Both the position numbers and the translations under genes were made by a program. Positions 1 to 11,400 of a stretch of 64,000 nucleotides of DNA are shown piece after piece (position 1 is the first letter of the stretch; each line of letters opens with the position of its first letter). The stretch is from Archilochus colubris (Eukaryota > Chordata > Aves > Apodiformes > Trochilidae). The stretch spans positions 3,224,001 to 3,288,000 of the forward strand of contig CM041108.1 of NCBI GenBank assembly GCA_023079485.1, read 5' to 3'. The notes beneath the pieces are model-generated. The model saw nothing but the letters and a program-made list of their open reading frames with translations, was not told the origin of the DNA and ran no database searches.

Positions 1-1553
1 GTTAATTACATTGAACCACAAAGCTGAAAAAAAAAAAAAAATAAAATCTCAGGCTGGCTGAAGAAAAAGGCCCCTCCAGTCAGATCCTGATGTGGAATCG
101 ATGCAGGCACTGGAGACCCATTGACACCCACCCAGTTTTGGGCATGGGAACCTCATGTTTCTCTACACTACCAAAGAATCTAGATGATTATAAAGGTCTA
201 ATTCCCTTTGTTTGTTTGTTTTTTTACATAGAATTCCAAGTCTAAGCTCCACTGACTTGTAATGAAAGCTTCTGCAGAAGCCTCCAGCCCACCAGGCTGT
301 TGTACCCTGGGTGTCTGCACCTTTGCCCTCAAACTTGTCTCCCCATTCATTTCTTTTTGCAGCTGATGAGGATGCTGGAGCCACACAAGATTTATCTGGG
401 TAGATTTGGCAGCATTTTCATATTTATTTGGAAGCAGATGATATAAATTGAATTGTGGGCTCCTTCCATCAGGACATGTTAGCAGCTCACGCAAGAATAA
501 TGCTTTTCTATTAAATTTGTACATGGGAAGCAGGACTTGCACCTCACGTCATCATTTCAGAACTGTTTGAGAGTTTCTTCTACTGAATTACTTTGTTGTG
601 GTTTGGTTTTTTTCTTTTTTGGCATTTTGGTGGCTGACTTGATAACCCTTAGGATATGAAAGAGGATGTGAAAAGCAGAGAGAAAACACTGCTCTTCCTT
701 CTCCTCCCCATCAGGGTTCAGCAGCAGATGTAACCCTTAACAAATTGATTTGTCAGAAGGAGAGAGGCAGCACATGGTACTAAGGAATTATGAATTACTA
801 GGAAGCTTTTAAAAGTGGAAAAATTGATACCTATAAACCACGGGCAAAACACTGCTGGGCCTCGATGCCAAACCCGTTGGGATTTGCAATGCCTTTGCCC
901 AGTGCTACAACACAGGTCCTGCCAGGCTTCACTCTGGCATCACTCCAGTTAGAACAGAGCCAGTCTCTGTTTTTCTGTCCCATTCCCACAGCAAACTATC
1001 CAGAGGGATGCTCCAGTTCTGATTCCCCTCCTGCTCATCACGGCTCTTCACAAATCAAAAGTATTCCACATTTATCCATCTCCTCTCCAATCTCAGCTCT
1101 CCTCTCATCTGCTTGGCCTTGCAGGAAGCTCGTTAAACAATTCATTGAAAGTGCCTGGAATATAATGAGCAGCAGGAGGATTTGGTGGGCTGGAGCCAGC
1201 AGGCAGATGGGGCTGTGCAGCCCCGGGGGTTTTGAAGAGCTGAGGTGTTCAGGATGCCCCCAAACCCCACATCTGGAAGCAGCTTTCTCCTGCTCCGAGC
1301 CATACGGAGCTGCTTGCATCCCTGGGCAGACAAGTTTACTGATTCCTCTACCTCCTGCTGGTAGAGAGCTGGTTGCTCAGAAAAAAAGGAATAATGAAAA
1401 GGAAGAGGAATATAAGACAGCAGGATGAAGCCCAGGGGAGCTGGGGCACTGCCAGGTAACATCCTGACCTCCTCCTGCAACAAACTGCAGGCATCGGGGA
1501 GCTGCCTGCTCCCGGGATGCTCCCAGGGCTGCCTCCTGTATCTCCTGGCTCTC
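1..1553. other. Non-coding stretch, no gene seen
   Basis: No exon-like or RNA-gene-like structure is visible. The stretch holds an A-run at 27-41 and two T-rich, GT-containing tracts near 206-226 and 596-620. The longest open frame (865-1428, plus) has a composition rich in Ser, Pro and Leu with no recognisable domain, and it overlaps open frames of similar quality on the other strand, so I treat it as chance. Confidence 0.6.
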
Positions 1554-1694
1554 CTCTACAATTCCCTTCTTACACCCCCTCCCATCCAACTCTTAGGAAA
1601 GCAGGCAGCACCTTGAACTTCTCCAAAAGCCCACTGAGCACCTGCACATCACCTGCTCAGGCCACCAGCTCCAAATGCCACCACATGCTTTGCC
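1554..1694 (+). repeat. Local direct duplication, copy 1
   Basis: About 140 bp here recur in the same orientation at 2716-2850. Both copies open with CTCTACAATTCCCTT and close with CACCACATGCTTTGCC. The core around AAAGCAGGCAGCACCTT and CTTCTCCAAAAGCCCACTGA is almost identical. Copy 1 has roughly 10 extra bases after GAGCACCTG, and copy 2 has extra bases before CCCATCCAACTCTT. It may be a short tandem segmental duplication or two copies of an unrecognised dispersed repeat. No coding sense was found in either copy. Confidence 0.8.
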
Positions 1695-2603
1695 ACCATC
1701 CCCAAATCACCCTCTTCCAGCAGCTCTTTAGCCACAGAGACAGAGAGGGGGGCATCCTGGGGAAGGTCTTTCTACCCCACCAGCCTTTCCTAGGACCCAG
1801 CCAAGTGTCCAGCACTGCCTGTCCCAGCTCTGCCCAGAGAGAAGAGACCTGAGCACACTTCATTCACACCACATTAACTCCACCTCCACAATCCCTGCAA
1901 GAAACAAGAGTTTAGCCTAATATGTATTTAAAGATCGAATGTATGTATATATTTCCAAATATCTGCCACCCAGACACACAGCTACTTCACTTCCAGACAT
2001 TTTACCAATTATCTCAGGGTCTTCTGCACAGCCCATTACCCTGTAGATGTTACTAAGTGCTGCATAAACAACCCTCTCTGCTGTGTGGCTGACACTTAAG
2101 GGGACAAGTGTAAGTGTATTGCAGCAGGACAGCAAATGGAGCCATAGCAGTCACAGCAGCCAGCTCTCCCCCCTGCCAAAGCCATTATAATTGGCACATC
2201 TGTTGTGCTTGCCCACCCAGAAATTGCCTGCAAGAGCCACATCAGCAGAAAATTCCCCACCTCCGCACTGCTGATTTCCTGCCTGCTGGGGTGAAGGCGA
2301 ATTTGGGGTTGGAGGGAGGTTGTTGACTCCAGGGGAAGCTCACGCCTGGGATGCCAAGGATCCTTTTACCAAAGACCCACATTAACCACGTGTCCCACTT
2401 GTCTATGCCTGGGCTGGAGCTTAGCAGAGGTTGGGAGGCAAGAGGAAAGCCTGAGAAAAGAAGGGCATCCAAGGGGTCGATTTTGTCCCATCCCTTTGGC
2501 AATCAGGGTCCTGCTCAACCCAGTGGCTCCAGGAGGTGGGTTTTGTGCACAGGGTATTTCCTGCACACAGAGGAGGATGATACAGGGACCACAGTCCCTT
2601 CTG
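1695..2603. other. Non-coding stretch, no gene seen
   Basis: Unique-looking sequence between the two duplicated copies, with no splice-flanked open frame and no RNA gene. The region around 1915-1960 is AT-rich. I recognise no repeat family in it. Confidence 0.55.
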
Positions 2604-2650
2604 CATCCATCCATCCATCCACCCATCCATCCACCCATCCGTTCATCCAC
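2604..2650 (+). repeat. (CATC)n microsatellite
   Basis: About eleven imperfect CATC/CACC units in a row. This explains the Ser-Thr-His-Pro and Trp-Met-Asp-Gly repeats in overlapping open frames, which are therefore not genes. Confidence 0.9.
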
Positions 2651-2715
2651 CTTGGCCCAGGGAAGCATGGCACAGCCCTGCTGATCACCACAGCCCTGTT
2701 GGAATACCCAGAGCC

Positions 2716-2850
2716 CTCTACAATTCCCTTTTTCCCCTGGGGCCAGTCCCATCCAACTCTTTGGAAAGCAGGCAGCACCTTCAACTTCTCCAAAAGCCCA
2801 CTGAGCACCTGCCCAGGCCATCAGCCCCAAATGTCACCACATGCTTTGCC
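2716..2850 (+). repeat. Local direct duplication, copy 2
   Basis: Partner of 1554-1694. It lies about 1.16 kb downstream in the same orientation, with scattered substitutions and two short indels. It begins shortly after the CATC microsatellite, while the flanks of copy 1 have no such microsatellite. The duplicated unit therefore appears limited to these roughly 140 bases. Confidence 0.8.
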
Positions 2851-2861
2851 CCTTCCCTCCC

Positions 2862-3130
2862 CTGTATTGTTTTTTTTAAAAGCAGCCAGGCTGTTAATTA
2901 AAAAGGCAGAAATCAATTGCCCCCATCTCCCCATCAGAAGCTCCTCTGCATGCAAGGATTAAAGGCTGCTTCTACTTTAAGTCAATTAAAGATAAGGGAA
3001 AGCTGACATTTCTACAACTCGCCTTATCAAACTGCTTGAAAACTCCTCAGATTAAAATGTAAAAAGATTATTTCTCCAGCTCGCTCGGTGCCTCTCATTT
3101 TTTCTTTTTTTAATTATTCATAAGAAACCC
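2862..3130. promoter_or_regulatory. Candidate conserved non-coding element
   Basis: AT-rich sequence with several homeodomain-type cores: TTAATTAA near 2894, TCAATTAAAG near 2982, and AATTATTCATAA near 3112. It also has a CpG in CTCGCTCGG near 3080. It stands out from the CT/AG-rich neighbours by composition and by lacking low-complexity runs until the T-tract near 3100. That pattern is typical of vertebrate developmental enhancers, but no conservation data were available, so this is inference from composition only. Confidence 0.25.
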
Positions 3131-6100
3131 AACAAACGGTTGCTGATAGTCCAAGATAGCCCAGCTCAGCTACGGGGTTTGTAGTGATTCTCAACTCTGG
3201 GATGAGTCCTGGCACGAGCATCCCACCGGGATGCTGTGATCCCCCCGCGCCCCAAAATGGGGAGCAGGAGGCAGAGAGACCTCCCCCTGAAAAAATTCAG
3301 CCCCTCTGGGCCATATTTCCCACCTGAGACCTCCAGGGAAAGAGTGGAAGCCCTGGTCTGGAGCAGATCCTAATGAGGCTCTGTTGAACCTAATTAGCTG
3401 CAGGCAGGAGGAAGCGGGGATGGAAAACTCAGTGCAGGCCAGGGACCAAAAATGAACCTGGAACAGGGGCTGAATGATAAATACAGCTGGGGATGGGGAC
3501 AGGGACACTGCTGGCATGCTGCTGGCTTTGTCAGCAGCTCCTGGGAGCCTCTGCCTTGGAGCTGCACCTGCACAGTGAGAATGAAATCCCTGCCCCAGGA
3601 TTTCCAGCCCAGCATCACCCAGCTCATGACCTCCGAGGCATTCCTGGGAATGGGAGAGAAAAGAGGCTGGAGCTGGAAAAATAACTCAGCCTCGAGTGAG
3701 CTCTTGTGATGGGAAGGAGATAACAGGGTGAGAGGAAAACTGTGGCATCTGTCTGTCCACCCATCCCCATCCCCAATCTGTTTTCTCCTCAAAAGGCAGG
3801 TTTAGGAAAGGAGAGAAAATATTGAAGTTTCGTCTCCAAAATGTTTGGGGATCTTTTGGAAAGGCTCAAAACATTAAAAGCAAATGGCAGCAGCAACAGA
3901 AGGATTTCGCTGATGTTCTTCACATAAAAGGAAAAAAAAAAAAAAATCTCATTTCAGCAGCAGCTGCAGAAAGCAGAAAGCTCTTTATTGCCCAAAGCAG
4001 CAGTGCCACCCCCTAAGCTGCAAAGACTGAAACCTCGATGTCACATACAACATCTGGGTTGTTCCTTAGGCTGCTCCATGGCCCCATTGCCTCTGGTTGC
4101 TGCAAAACAACCAGTTGCTGGAAAAAAAACCCAAAAAGCACCCAATACAAAAAAACCAGAGGGTGGAAACAAACAAAAAATTTTTTTAAAAGGGGGTGAA
4201 ATGCCATGAACCCAAAAAAGAAGAAAAGTGTGGGCAGAGGACAAGGACCTGCCAAGGAGATGCAGCATAAGCTTCATGTGCACCAATGCCTGCAAAACCA
4301 CACTAAAACCAACCAAAAAAACCCCCCATGGAGAAGTAAAGCACAGTATTAGCTCATCCTATGAGGCAATGCCACTAAATGGCTGGACCACCATGAGCCA
4401 AGCCCCATTTCTGGCTCACCTGTCTCTGAAACCCTGCCTCAGTTTACCCACGAGCAGATCCTAACCACATTAGGCATTAGGATTTCATTCACTTCAACCA
4501 TGAAAGATTTATAAAGAACTTGTAGAAGCTCCCTTGTAGGAAAGATTCCAGTATCACTGCAAATGTCAACTCTAACATATTAAATCTCTCTTTCTTAAAA
4601 AAAAAAAATAATAATAATACCAGATTATGTCCCAGGAGGAAGTGTTCCCACCAGACTTCTCTATTCTTATAAAAACAGTCTGAGCATCGCTTAACGGCTC
4701 ATAAATTCCATCTCACATTAAGCAGATATTAAACATGTATTTATAAAGGTTTAAACAGATCAGTTCACTTAATTTTCAGCTCTGCTTTAGGCAAAAAAAA
4801 AAAAAAAAAAAAAAATTGTGCATTCAATTGTGAGAAGTGTGTTAGCTGTGACTAACAGAGGAGGAGCTGCAAGAGACCCCATGGAGGAGGGAGCAGGACC
4901 AGACCAGGACCTTTCTGGAGGGCATGCAAGTGCCTGGGGATAAATCTATCATGCAGAAATACAAGATCCTGTGCTTAAAGAGGTCAGAGGGAATGAAAAG
5001 TTCAGCAGAGGACATAATTCTGTTTAAATCTGTTTAAAAAGAATACAAAACCAGTTTCATTCCCCATTCAGCTCTCTGGCCCAGTCTTACACAAACTTCT
5101 GTCCCTCCAGCAAAGTTTATAACTCTAAATTACTTCATCATTTTTAATTTAAAAACAAAACCAACAAGTCTTTGGTCAGTCCATTCCAACACTGAGTAAA
5201 AACCACAGTAATATTTAACCCTAAGCAGGAGAAACTCTTTCCAAAGAGCATCTGGGCAACCATCCACTACATGAAACACTTGAGCATCATCACTGAAGTT
5301 CCTCATGATCAAAATCATTTTGGTCTTTGATGAGATCTAGAAATATCATTTCAATGCCTTTATCTAAAGCAGCCTAAAAATGGGGAGGGAGTCAACCAAA
5401 CCTGGTTGGGTCAAGCTCTGCTTTTTGGGTCCATCAATGGGATTTTCAGGAGAGAAAGACTCACCTAGGTCTGATGGGGAAATTTTCCCTGTTTGGCTTA
5501 GGCAACAGAAAGGCTGGATTTCTGGATTTGCTGAGAAAATAAAAGTTTTCAAGCTCAGGGCAGAGAAGGACCCAGGCAAAATGACCTATTTGCAATAAAA
5601 GGGGTCTGGACAAGCACCACTCCCATGTCCAGGAGGTCTCCCAGTTGGGTCAGAACATGGTCAGAGCAGCAAGAGCAAACCTGAGGTCTTCTCATACTCC
5701 AGAAAGCAGCTGAATTCCCTGAGTATTGACAGCAGGAAGCTTTCCAACAAAGCTGGTCTGCTGGGGAGCAATTAGAGTGTAAGGACAAGGAGGAGAAATT
5801 AAATTAATTCCTTGGTCATCTTCCCCACAGCAGACACGGGGGAGACTGCTGTCCCAGGCTTGCTCCTCCTGCATTTTGAAGGGAAATTATTGGAGCTAGA
5901 AGCCAAGAATGAAATGACAAGCTTTGGGATGGGTGGTGACATTGAGAAGGTGACCTCAAGTCCCAGGTTGGGCAGGAGCCTCAGCTGCTTTATTTCAACT
6001 AAAACTTAGCATCTATTCCTTGAAACCCAAGGCTGGCTGAAAAACCCAAGGATGCCAGGGCAAGCAGGTGTCCTTGCAAACCCCAGAAACTTGGCTGAGA

Positions 6101-7344
6101 GCTGGGGAGTAATCCTCAAGCCAGTTTTCCCATGCCTAATCCACTGCCTGCTTCTAAGACGTCCACAAAAAGCTTTTAAAGAAACCAAAGCAACTCCTTT
6201 ATTATCATATAAAGCAATCTATGTGCATCAGATCTCTCAAATGCTCTGTGCCTTCAGTCGAGAAATTCTAGGTTTGACAAAGATTGAATATTACTGTCAA
6301 GGTGAGCATGATACAATACAGTAAAACCAGACATCTTTATTCCCTGGCAATAAAAAAAAAAGGCAAACCATGTAGCTCCTCTTTCATAGGAAATTCTGAG
6401 ACACTGAAAGCAGGGGCAAAACCTGGGGCAAAACCTGTGAAACTGTGAATTTCCTTCACTGTTCATGGAATATTCCCAGGAACAGTCTTCTGACCTAGCT
6501 GAACACTTTCATTTTGCTTCCAATGTTTTTCTGTTATATAAAATAAGACAAAAAGGCACAGCTGGAACATAACACTCCATCAATAATACCCATCAGTGAC
6601 ACTCTGCAAAGTGCTTCCTGTGGAAGGGATCCTACCAGAAATTTTGATTTCTCTGTACCACAAACCTGCTGCCTTCCTCAAAGAGGAAAAAACAAAGGAG
6701 CCACTCCAGGAAATTCAACAGACAACAATGTGCAAAGGTTGGAGACCTCACTGTCTGCAAGGCATAATTAACTTCCCTGCCTCTGAGGATCATTAAAACT
6801 ATGAGTTGAGGATGGAACCAAAAGAGTAGAGGGCATAGATGGGCAAGGAGGAGCTGCCCAGTGGCAGAATAAAACAAGCCCTTGTGCTTAAAGGTCAGAA
6901 AAAACATTTTCCAAGTGGGATTTCACTCTGGGAAGCTTCTTGGACCTTCCCCAGACTCCCATTTTTCAAAAAGAAGAGAGGGGGGAGAAGCTGGCCCACT
7001 GATCCTACAGGTCCCACACTAGTCCAGGAGCTGGGAAAAATCAAATGACAAACCCTTGGTGTTCTTGTGCTAGGGTCACTGGTAGTGTGGCACTGACTTG
7101 TCCCTTTTAATGAGTGTTAATGTTCTCCTTTCATTCCAGTGGCCATGGGATGCCAACACATTTATCTGCTTTATGAGTCTCACTTCAATTTCCAGAGACA
7201 TTTCTTTGGACATGGAACATTGTAATTTGCACCAGCTCCCCATTGCGAGTGGCTGAAGTTTGAAAAATCACCAAGTGAGTGATCAAACACATTATAAAAA
7301 TAGGCAGGCAAATGCACCACTATCTTCTCCTCAAGAGCCATTTA
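3131..7344. other. Non-coding stretch with A-rich tracts, no gene seen
   Basis: Contains A-runs at 3932-3946 and 4793-4815 (23 A) and an A/C-rich AAAACC-type tract between about 4120 and 4325. At 4434-4450 there is a GCCTCAGTTTACCC string that resembles the MIR core, too short to call. The region near 7190-7310 is AT-rich and looks unique. No open frame here has protein-like features. Confidence 0.55.
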
Positions 7345-7430
7345 TAGGGGCCAATCCTAAAGCCATTGAAGGCAATGGAAAGACTCCTGCAGAATTCAAT
7401 GGGGTTTTGATCGAGTCCTTATTGTGCTAC
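7345..7430 (+). repeat. Remnant of an old amniote dispersed repeat
   Basis: The sequence has the layout AAAGCCATTGAAGGCAATGG, then AAAGACTCCTG, then TTCAATGGGGTTTTGATC. I know this two-arm pattern (CATTGAAGTCAATGG, then AAAGACTCC, then TTCAATGGG, then TGGATCAGG) from repeats scattered through bird, turtle and mammal genomes. I do not recall its formal family name with certainty. The two ATTGAA/TTCAAT arms could pair. It is an old copy, judging by several departures from the remembered pattern. Confidence 0.45.
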
Positions 7431-7500
7431 CCATAAGAAATAGGTCAGATATTTATATATGGGCTTGAAATGTTGTGTGCCACCATGCTGGCAGCTTGCC

Positions 7501-8000
7501 TTTTTTTTTTTTTTTTTGAGGCACAGTGTAACTTTATGCCATCCCCAAAGCAAACCTGAAGGCTGTTCAAGTCCAACTCTCTTAATGTTTCCCACCTTGG
7601 CATCTTTGCTTTCCCCTCTTGTACCTTCTTGCTGCACAAAACCCACACCAGCATGTTGCAGGAGGAGCCATTCTTGCTCCTGAAGCTCGACGAGCTGCTG
7701 GTCTCTTCCAGGACTCCAGCCACCACACAGCACTTCCAGGGTAGAAGTGTAGTGGGAAGAGCCTTTCTTGCTCCAGAGGCTCGACGAGCTGCTGGCCTCT
7801 CCATGCCTCCACCAGAGTGAGCTGAGCTACTCTCTGTGGGTGTGTGTTCCACCTTTATTGGCCCCCTGGCCTTGCTCATGCCCAATAGGGGCCTGTCCTA
7901 ATCAGGCACAGGTGGACTCACACCCACTCACTGGCAATTTGAGGCACCTGGTTTGTCTCATTTCTCTACACCAGCACCTTGCTGACTTGGGAAGGGTTTC
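7501..8000 (-). mobile_element. LTR-like or polyadenylated retroposed insertion
   Basis: Read on the minus strand this has features of an LTR or retroposed transcript. The string CCTGATTAGGACAGGCCCC leads into GGGGGCCAATAAAGG, an AATAAA signal (plus 7854-7859). Then come two direct copies of a 41-bp unit (plus 7755-7795 and 7661-7701, four mismatches), then a CATAAA polyadenylation-signal variant (plus 7533-7538). About 16 bases beyond it lies a pure A17 tail (plus 7501-7517). No gag or pol reading frame and no partner LTR is seen. The outer limit near 8000 is a guess. It could be a solo LTR with adjacent sequence or a retrocopy of an LTR-initiated RNA. Confidence 0.35.
7661..7795 (-). repeat. 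41-bp direct repeat pair inside the insertion
   Basis: The units at 7661-7701 and 7755-7795 share CTCGACGAGCTGCTGG and TTCTTGCTCC and differ at four positions. They are separated by 53 bp. The CpG-bearing TCGTCGAG core is unusual in this CpG-poor surrounding. Repeated short units are common in the U3 region of LTRs, which is the inferred context. Confidence 0.8.
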
Positions 8001-8206
8001 ACACCCAGTCATGCACTTCCTTTGCATGAGGATAACTCAAACCTGCAGCAGAAAATTCTTCCAGGGGGAAGAGCTGAGGGTGGGTGGCTGAGCAGCAGCC
8101 TGCACCTTCCTACAGGAGCTGATTATTAAACCCATACACCTAAACAGGGGCAAACATTGTGATGACCATGGACCCATTTCAGTTCAAGAAGGGCTTGTTC
8201 CAGCTT

Positions 8207-8430
8207 ATCACAGAAAAGTTTGGGTTGGAAGGGACCTTCAAGCTCATCCAGTTCCCCCTCCATGGGCAGGGACACCTCCCACCAGCCCAGGTTGCTCCAT
8301 GCCCCATCCAACCTGGCTTTGAACACCTCCAGGGATGGAGCATCCCCAACATCCTTGGCCAACCTGTGCCAGTGTCTCACTACCCTCAAACTGAAGAATT
8401 TCTTCCTAATGTCTAGCCTCATTTTAATCC
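8207..8430 (-). mobile_element. Old CR1 LINE, 3' end fragment
   Basis: On the plus strand it starts ATCACAGAAAAG, then TTGGGTTGGAAGGGACCTT, then CTGGCTTTGAACACCTCCAGG, then AAGAATTTCTTCCTAAT. This is the standard inverted 3' portion of an avian CR1 of an older subfamily, different from the young copies at 10.3, 19.4 and 51.2 kb. It covers the end of ORF2 and the 3' UTR, and the 5' part is missing, as is usual for CR1. The A-to-T-rich end near 8430 is indistinct. Confidence 0.85.
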
Positions 8431-10292
8431 TAAATATGTTCCAAATCAACTTGTGGAGCTGCTCACCCTTGCGTGTTTTCCAGCTTAAACACATCAGGTT
8501 AAATTCATATTAAACTGCAGAGAGAGACAAGACTTGTGCTGTTGGCAAGACCTTCATTACACACACCTTGAGAGCCTGCCTGCAAATTAACAACCTGATT
8601 TTGCATTCAGAACCTGCTATTTTCCAGTAACTTGGGAGGGGGCTAGGAGCAGGTTCAGTGAACATGATTTCAATTGAACATGCCTGCTTCCAGTGAAATA
8701 ATTGTTCCTTGCTAACAAAGTTAGTTCCTCCAGTTCCAGTTTAGATCCAGCTTCACAGTCAATAATTTCTGGGACAACAAACCTCTCCTTTATTCATGTG
8801 ATGCACCTACCATCTTTTTTTGTGCTCTGTGAAATCCATGAAAGCAAGTGTCTGCCCTTTAAACTCTTATTTGTAAGCTCAGATTTATACATGGGAAGCA
8901 TCTTGCTGAAAGGGGCAATACCTCTCATGTACTCCAACTGCAACACCTGCCTGTTTACCAATTAGTAGGGCTGCAGCAGGTTTAGTCCATGCAGTTCCAC
9001 ATTAATTATTTAAATGGCTTTGGGGTACACTAGGAAATGTGCAGTAGCATCTCCTCTAAAAGTAATGAGGTCTCAGTCCTGTAGAAACTCCCTGCAGCAT
9101 CTGTTATTAAAACTTCATTGAAGTGAGAGAAGAAATGGATGGATTTGCATCTGCAGTGTGAGCAGCAAACTTCTAGTGAGTTGAATTTAGCCTTTTGTAC
9201 ATCTTGGTCTTTTCAGTAAAAATCAATGGTGAGAAATAGCAACAGATAGGTTTTCACCAGACCTTTTTTTAACCAGAAGAGGCTTTGGGAATGTGTCCCA
9301 CTTCAGTGACACATCATATTAAGCAGTCAAGGCCTGGGGAGATGGGTGAGCAGCTCTGAGGTACAGTAATGGAGCTTAAGGTAGGAGTTCTTGTAGGATC
9401 AGTTGGCTGCAGATAAGTCTTGCTTCTTGGCATGGATTTGATGAATGCTGGGCATGGCTTAAAGATGAGATAATCTGCTCAATTTATTCTTATTATTTAT
9501 TTGCTATCCTTCTGACAAAGTGAATTATGATTCTGCACTGAGCCAGGAGCAGGGATAAAGTTACCATTGGGGAAGAATATGTCACTGTAATAGTATCTTT
9601 TTTTCTTATTTTTTTTTTCCTTTCCCCTGAATGAAATCAGTACACTGAAAAAATGCTTCGCACATAACCTGGAGGAATCATTTCCAGACAGCAGAGGGGC
9701 AAACTGAGCCTTTTTTTGCTTGACTGTACAAACACAATTACTACAACAGCAGCTTAATGCAATTGTTTATACAGATGCTGAGTGTTTGCAACAGCCAAAA
9801 CCAAATCCCTCTCTTTCTAGGAAGCACTGCAGGGCTCAGCAATCCTGCACTAGAGCTCTGCTTAGGAAGCAGAGGGCTGGAAAATGGGGTGACCTGGAGG
9901 TCTTGATGACCTCCACTTGTCTCAGCCCCAATTCAATCCTCCCTCCCCCTTCACCTGAGATCTCCAGCACCCTTGGGAGCATCCTCCTGTGACACCTGGC
10001 TGCCAGATGCACCCCAGGTATGCAGTCTGGGGCAAATTCCTGAGAAGAACCAGCCCTCAGGAGGGCACAAACACCACAGGAGAGCTTGCAAGGGCAGGAA
10101 CAAACAGCCAGGGGTTCAGCTTATCTACCAACATAAGGAAAACTACCAGATTGCTTTTAATTCACATGAAATACAACACCAGCTGCTTCAGCTGGAGATC
10201 AGCAGCCACCTTAGCCCTGAGGTTTCATCCAGCATGGGAAAACCTGCAGGGTCACACATCTCTGCCACCAGCAGGTGATGCCTCAACCCCTT
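8431..10292. other. Non-coding stretch, no gene seen
   Basis: Mostly AT-balanced unique sequence, with T-runs near 9598-9620 and an AT-rich patch at 9480-9510. Open frames at 9720-9992 and 9973-10297 are short, overlap in different frames and show no domain. I recognise no repeat here. Confidence 0.5.
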
Positions 10293-10720
10293 GGTGAAGG
10301 GACTGGAGCACAGATCCTATGAGGAGAGGCTGAGGGAGCTGGGGGTGTTGAGGCTGGAGAAGAGGAGGCTCAGGGGAGACCTCATCACTCTCTCCAACTC
10401 CCTGAAAGGAGGTTGGAGCCAGGGGGTGTTGGGCTCTTTTCCCAGGCAACTCTCAGCAAGACAAGAGGGCAGGGTCTCAAGTTGTGCCAGGGGAGGTTTA
10501 GGTTGGAGATGAGAAAGAACTTCTTTCTGGAGAGGGTGATCAGGCATTGGAATGGGCTGCCCAGGGAAGTAGTGGATTCTCCGTGTCTGGAGATCTTTCC
10601 AAAGAGCCTGGATGTGGCACTGAGTGCCATGGGCTGGGAACCACGGGGGGAGTGGATCCAGGGTTGGACTTGATGATCTCTGAGGTCCCTTCCAACCCAG
10701 CCCATTCTATGATTCTATGA
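10293..10720 (+). mobile_element. Young CR1 LINE, 5'-truncated 3' end
   Basis: The copy runs from GGTGAAGGGACTGGAGCAC to the tail CATTCTATGATTCTATGA. It encodes the C-terminal end of CR1 ORF2p, with [13 protein letters not shown] visible in one frame and [17 protein letters not shown] in another. A change in the G-run after GAGCCA splits the frames, so it is not a working protein. Compared with the copies at 19.4 and 51.2 kb it differs at only a few positions, which indicates recent insertion. It ends directly against the duplicated flank described next. Confidence 0.95.
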
Positions 10721-10870
10721 CTGTGCAACAAGCAAGGTGGTCACCTCCTTACTATTGAACCAGCAGCCAGGAGTTTGAGGAGGGGGCAGCCTCCCACTGG
10801 GCTCCCTCCTGGCAGTAATTAGATGCATGGCTTTGGGTTGATTGCCTTCATTCCTTAACCTCCTAAGGAT
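10721..10870 (+). repeat. 150-bp flank also present at 31.7 kb (copy A)
   Basis: This block follows the CR1 tail and is not CR1 sequence. It recurs at 31700-31849 with one difference (10797 C against 31776 T) and no gap. The match continues upstream through the CR1 to 10500. Downstream it stops abruptly after CCTAAGGAT at 10870, where this locus continues with GTGAGT. It probably marks sequence co-mobilised with a CR1 transcript. Confidence 0.9.
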
Positions 10871-10876
10871 GTGAGT
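10868..10876 (+). promoter_or_regulatory. Candidate 5' splice site at duplication edge
   Basis: GAT followed by GTGAGT. The intronic six bases match the consensus GTRAGT perfectly; the last exonic base is T, not the preferred G. The site falls exactly where the similarity between 10500-10870 and 31479-31849 ends, which is what a spliced retrocopy would show. No transcript evidence is available. Confidence 0.35.
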
Positions 10877-11400
10877 CCTTCCCTGTGATAAAGCTTGCCA
10901 GTGTATAAAGCCAGCAGTAGCAACACTCTGATGTTCTACATCCCACAGCCCATTAATTTACTATCAAAGGGGTGTTACGAGGATAACAGCATTAATGATC
11001 AAGTCTTTGAAGGTTTGATTGTTGGGTAGCATTGGAGGATGCATCAGGAATCTGATAGGCAGGTACTGAAATTCCCTTCCTACACCCAGGGCCGGGTATT
11101 AACCCTTCATCAATACTTGATGTTTATTTTCCCTCCCAGAAAGAAAGGGCAGGAGCTTTTTGAAGAGCTGAGCTGCAAGAAGAAGGCAGAAGGTTAAAGC
11201 CCTGAGAAGTCCCCATCAAGGAGCCGACTGGATTACAGCCAAAGCTCTTTCTCTCTTTCTTCCCCCAGACAGGGATCTAAACACAAAAGAAAGAGGTTTG
11301 GGGGAGGAATCCCACTTAATTCCATCAAATCCTTTTTTTTTTTTTTTTTTTTTGTCATTCCTTCCCCATCCTTTAAACATCCGACAAGGCCAATCAAGTT
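10877..11400. other. Non-coding stretch, no gene seen
   Basis: AT-rich unique DNA with homeodomain-like strings such as CATTAATTTACT and GCATTAATGATCAAG near 10950-11000. A run of 21 T lies at 11333-11353. It may belong to the same regulatory block as 11401-11870, but the T-run separates them. Confidence 0.45.

Noticed and set aside
865..1428. 187-codon open frame
   Set aside because: Overlapped by similar frames on the other strand and without any recognisable motif.
2351..2962. 203-codon open frame
   Set aside because: Crosses the CATC microsatellite and the duplicated 140-bp unit; the protein has no domain.
4430..4460. MIR-like GCCTCAGTTTACCC
   Set aside because: Only one short block matches and the adjacent blocks are missing.
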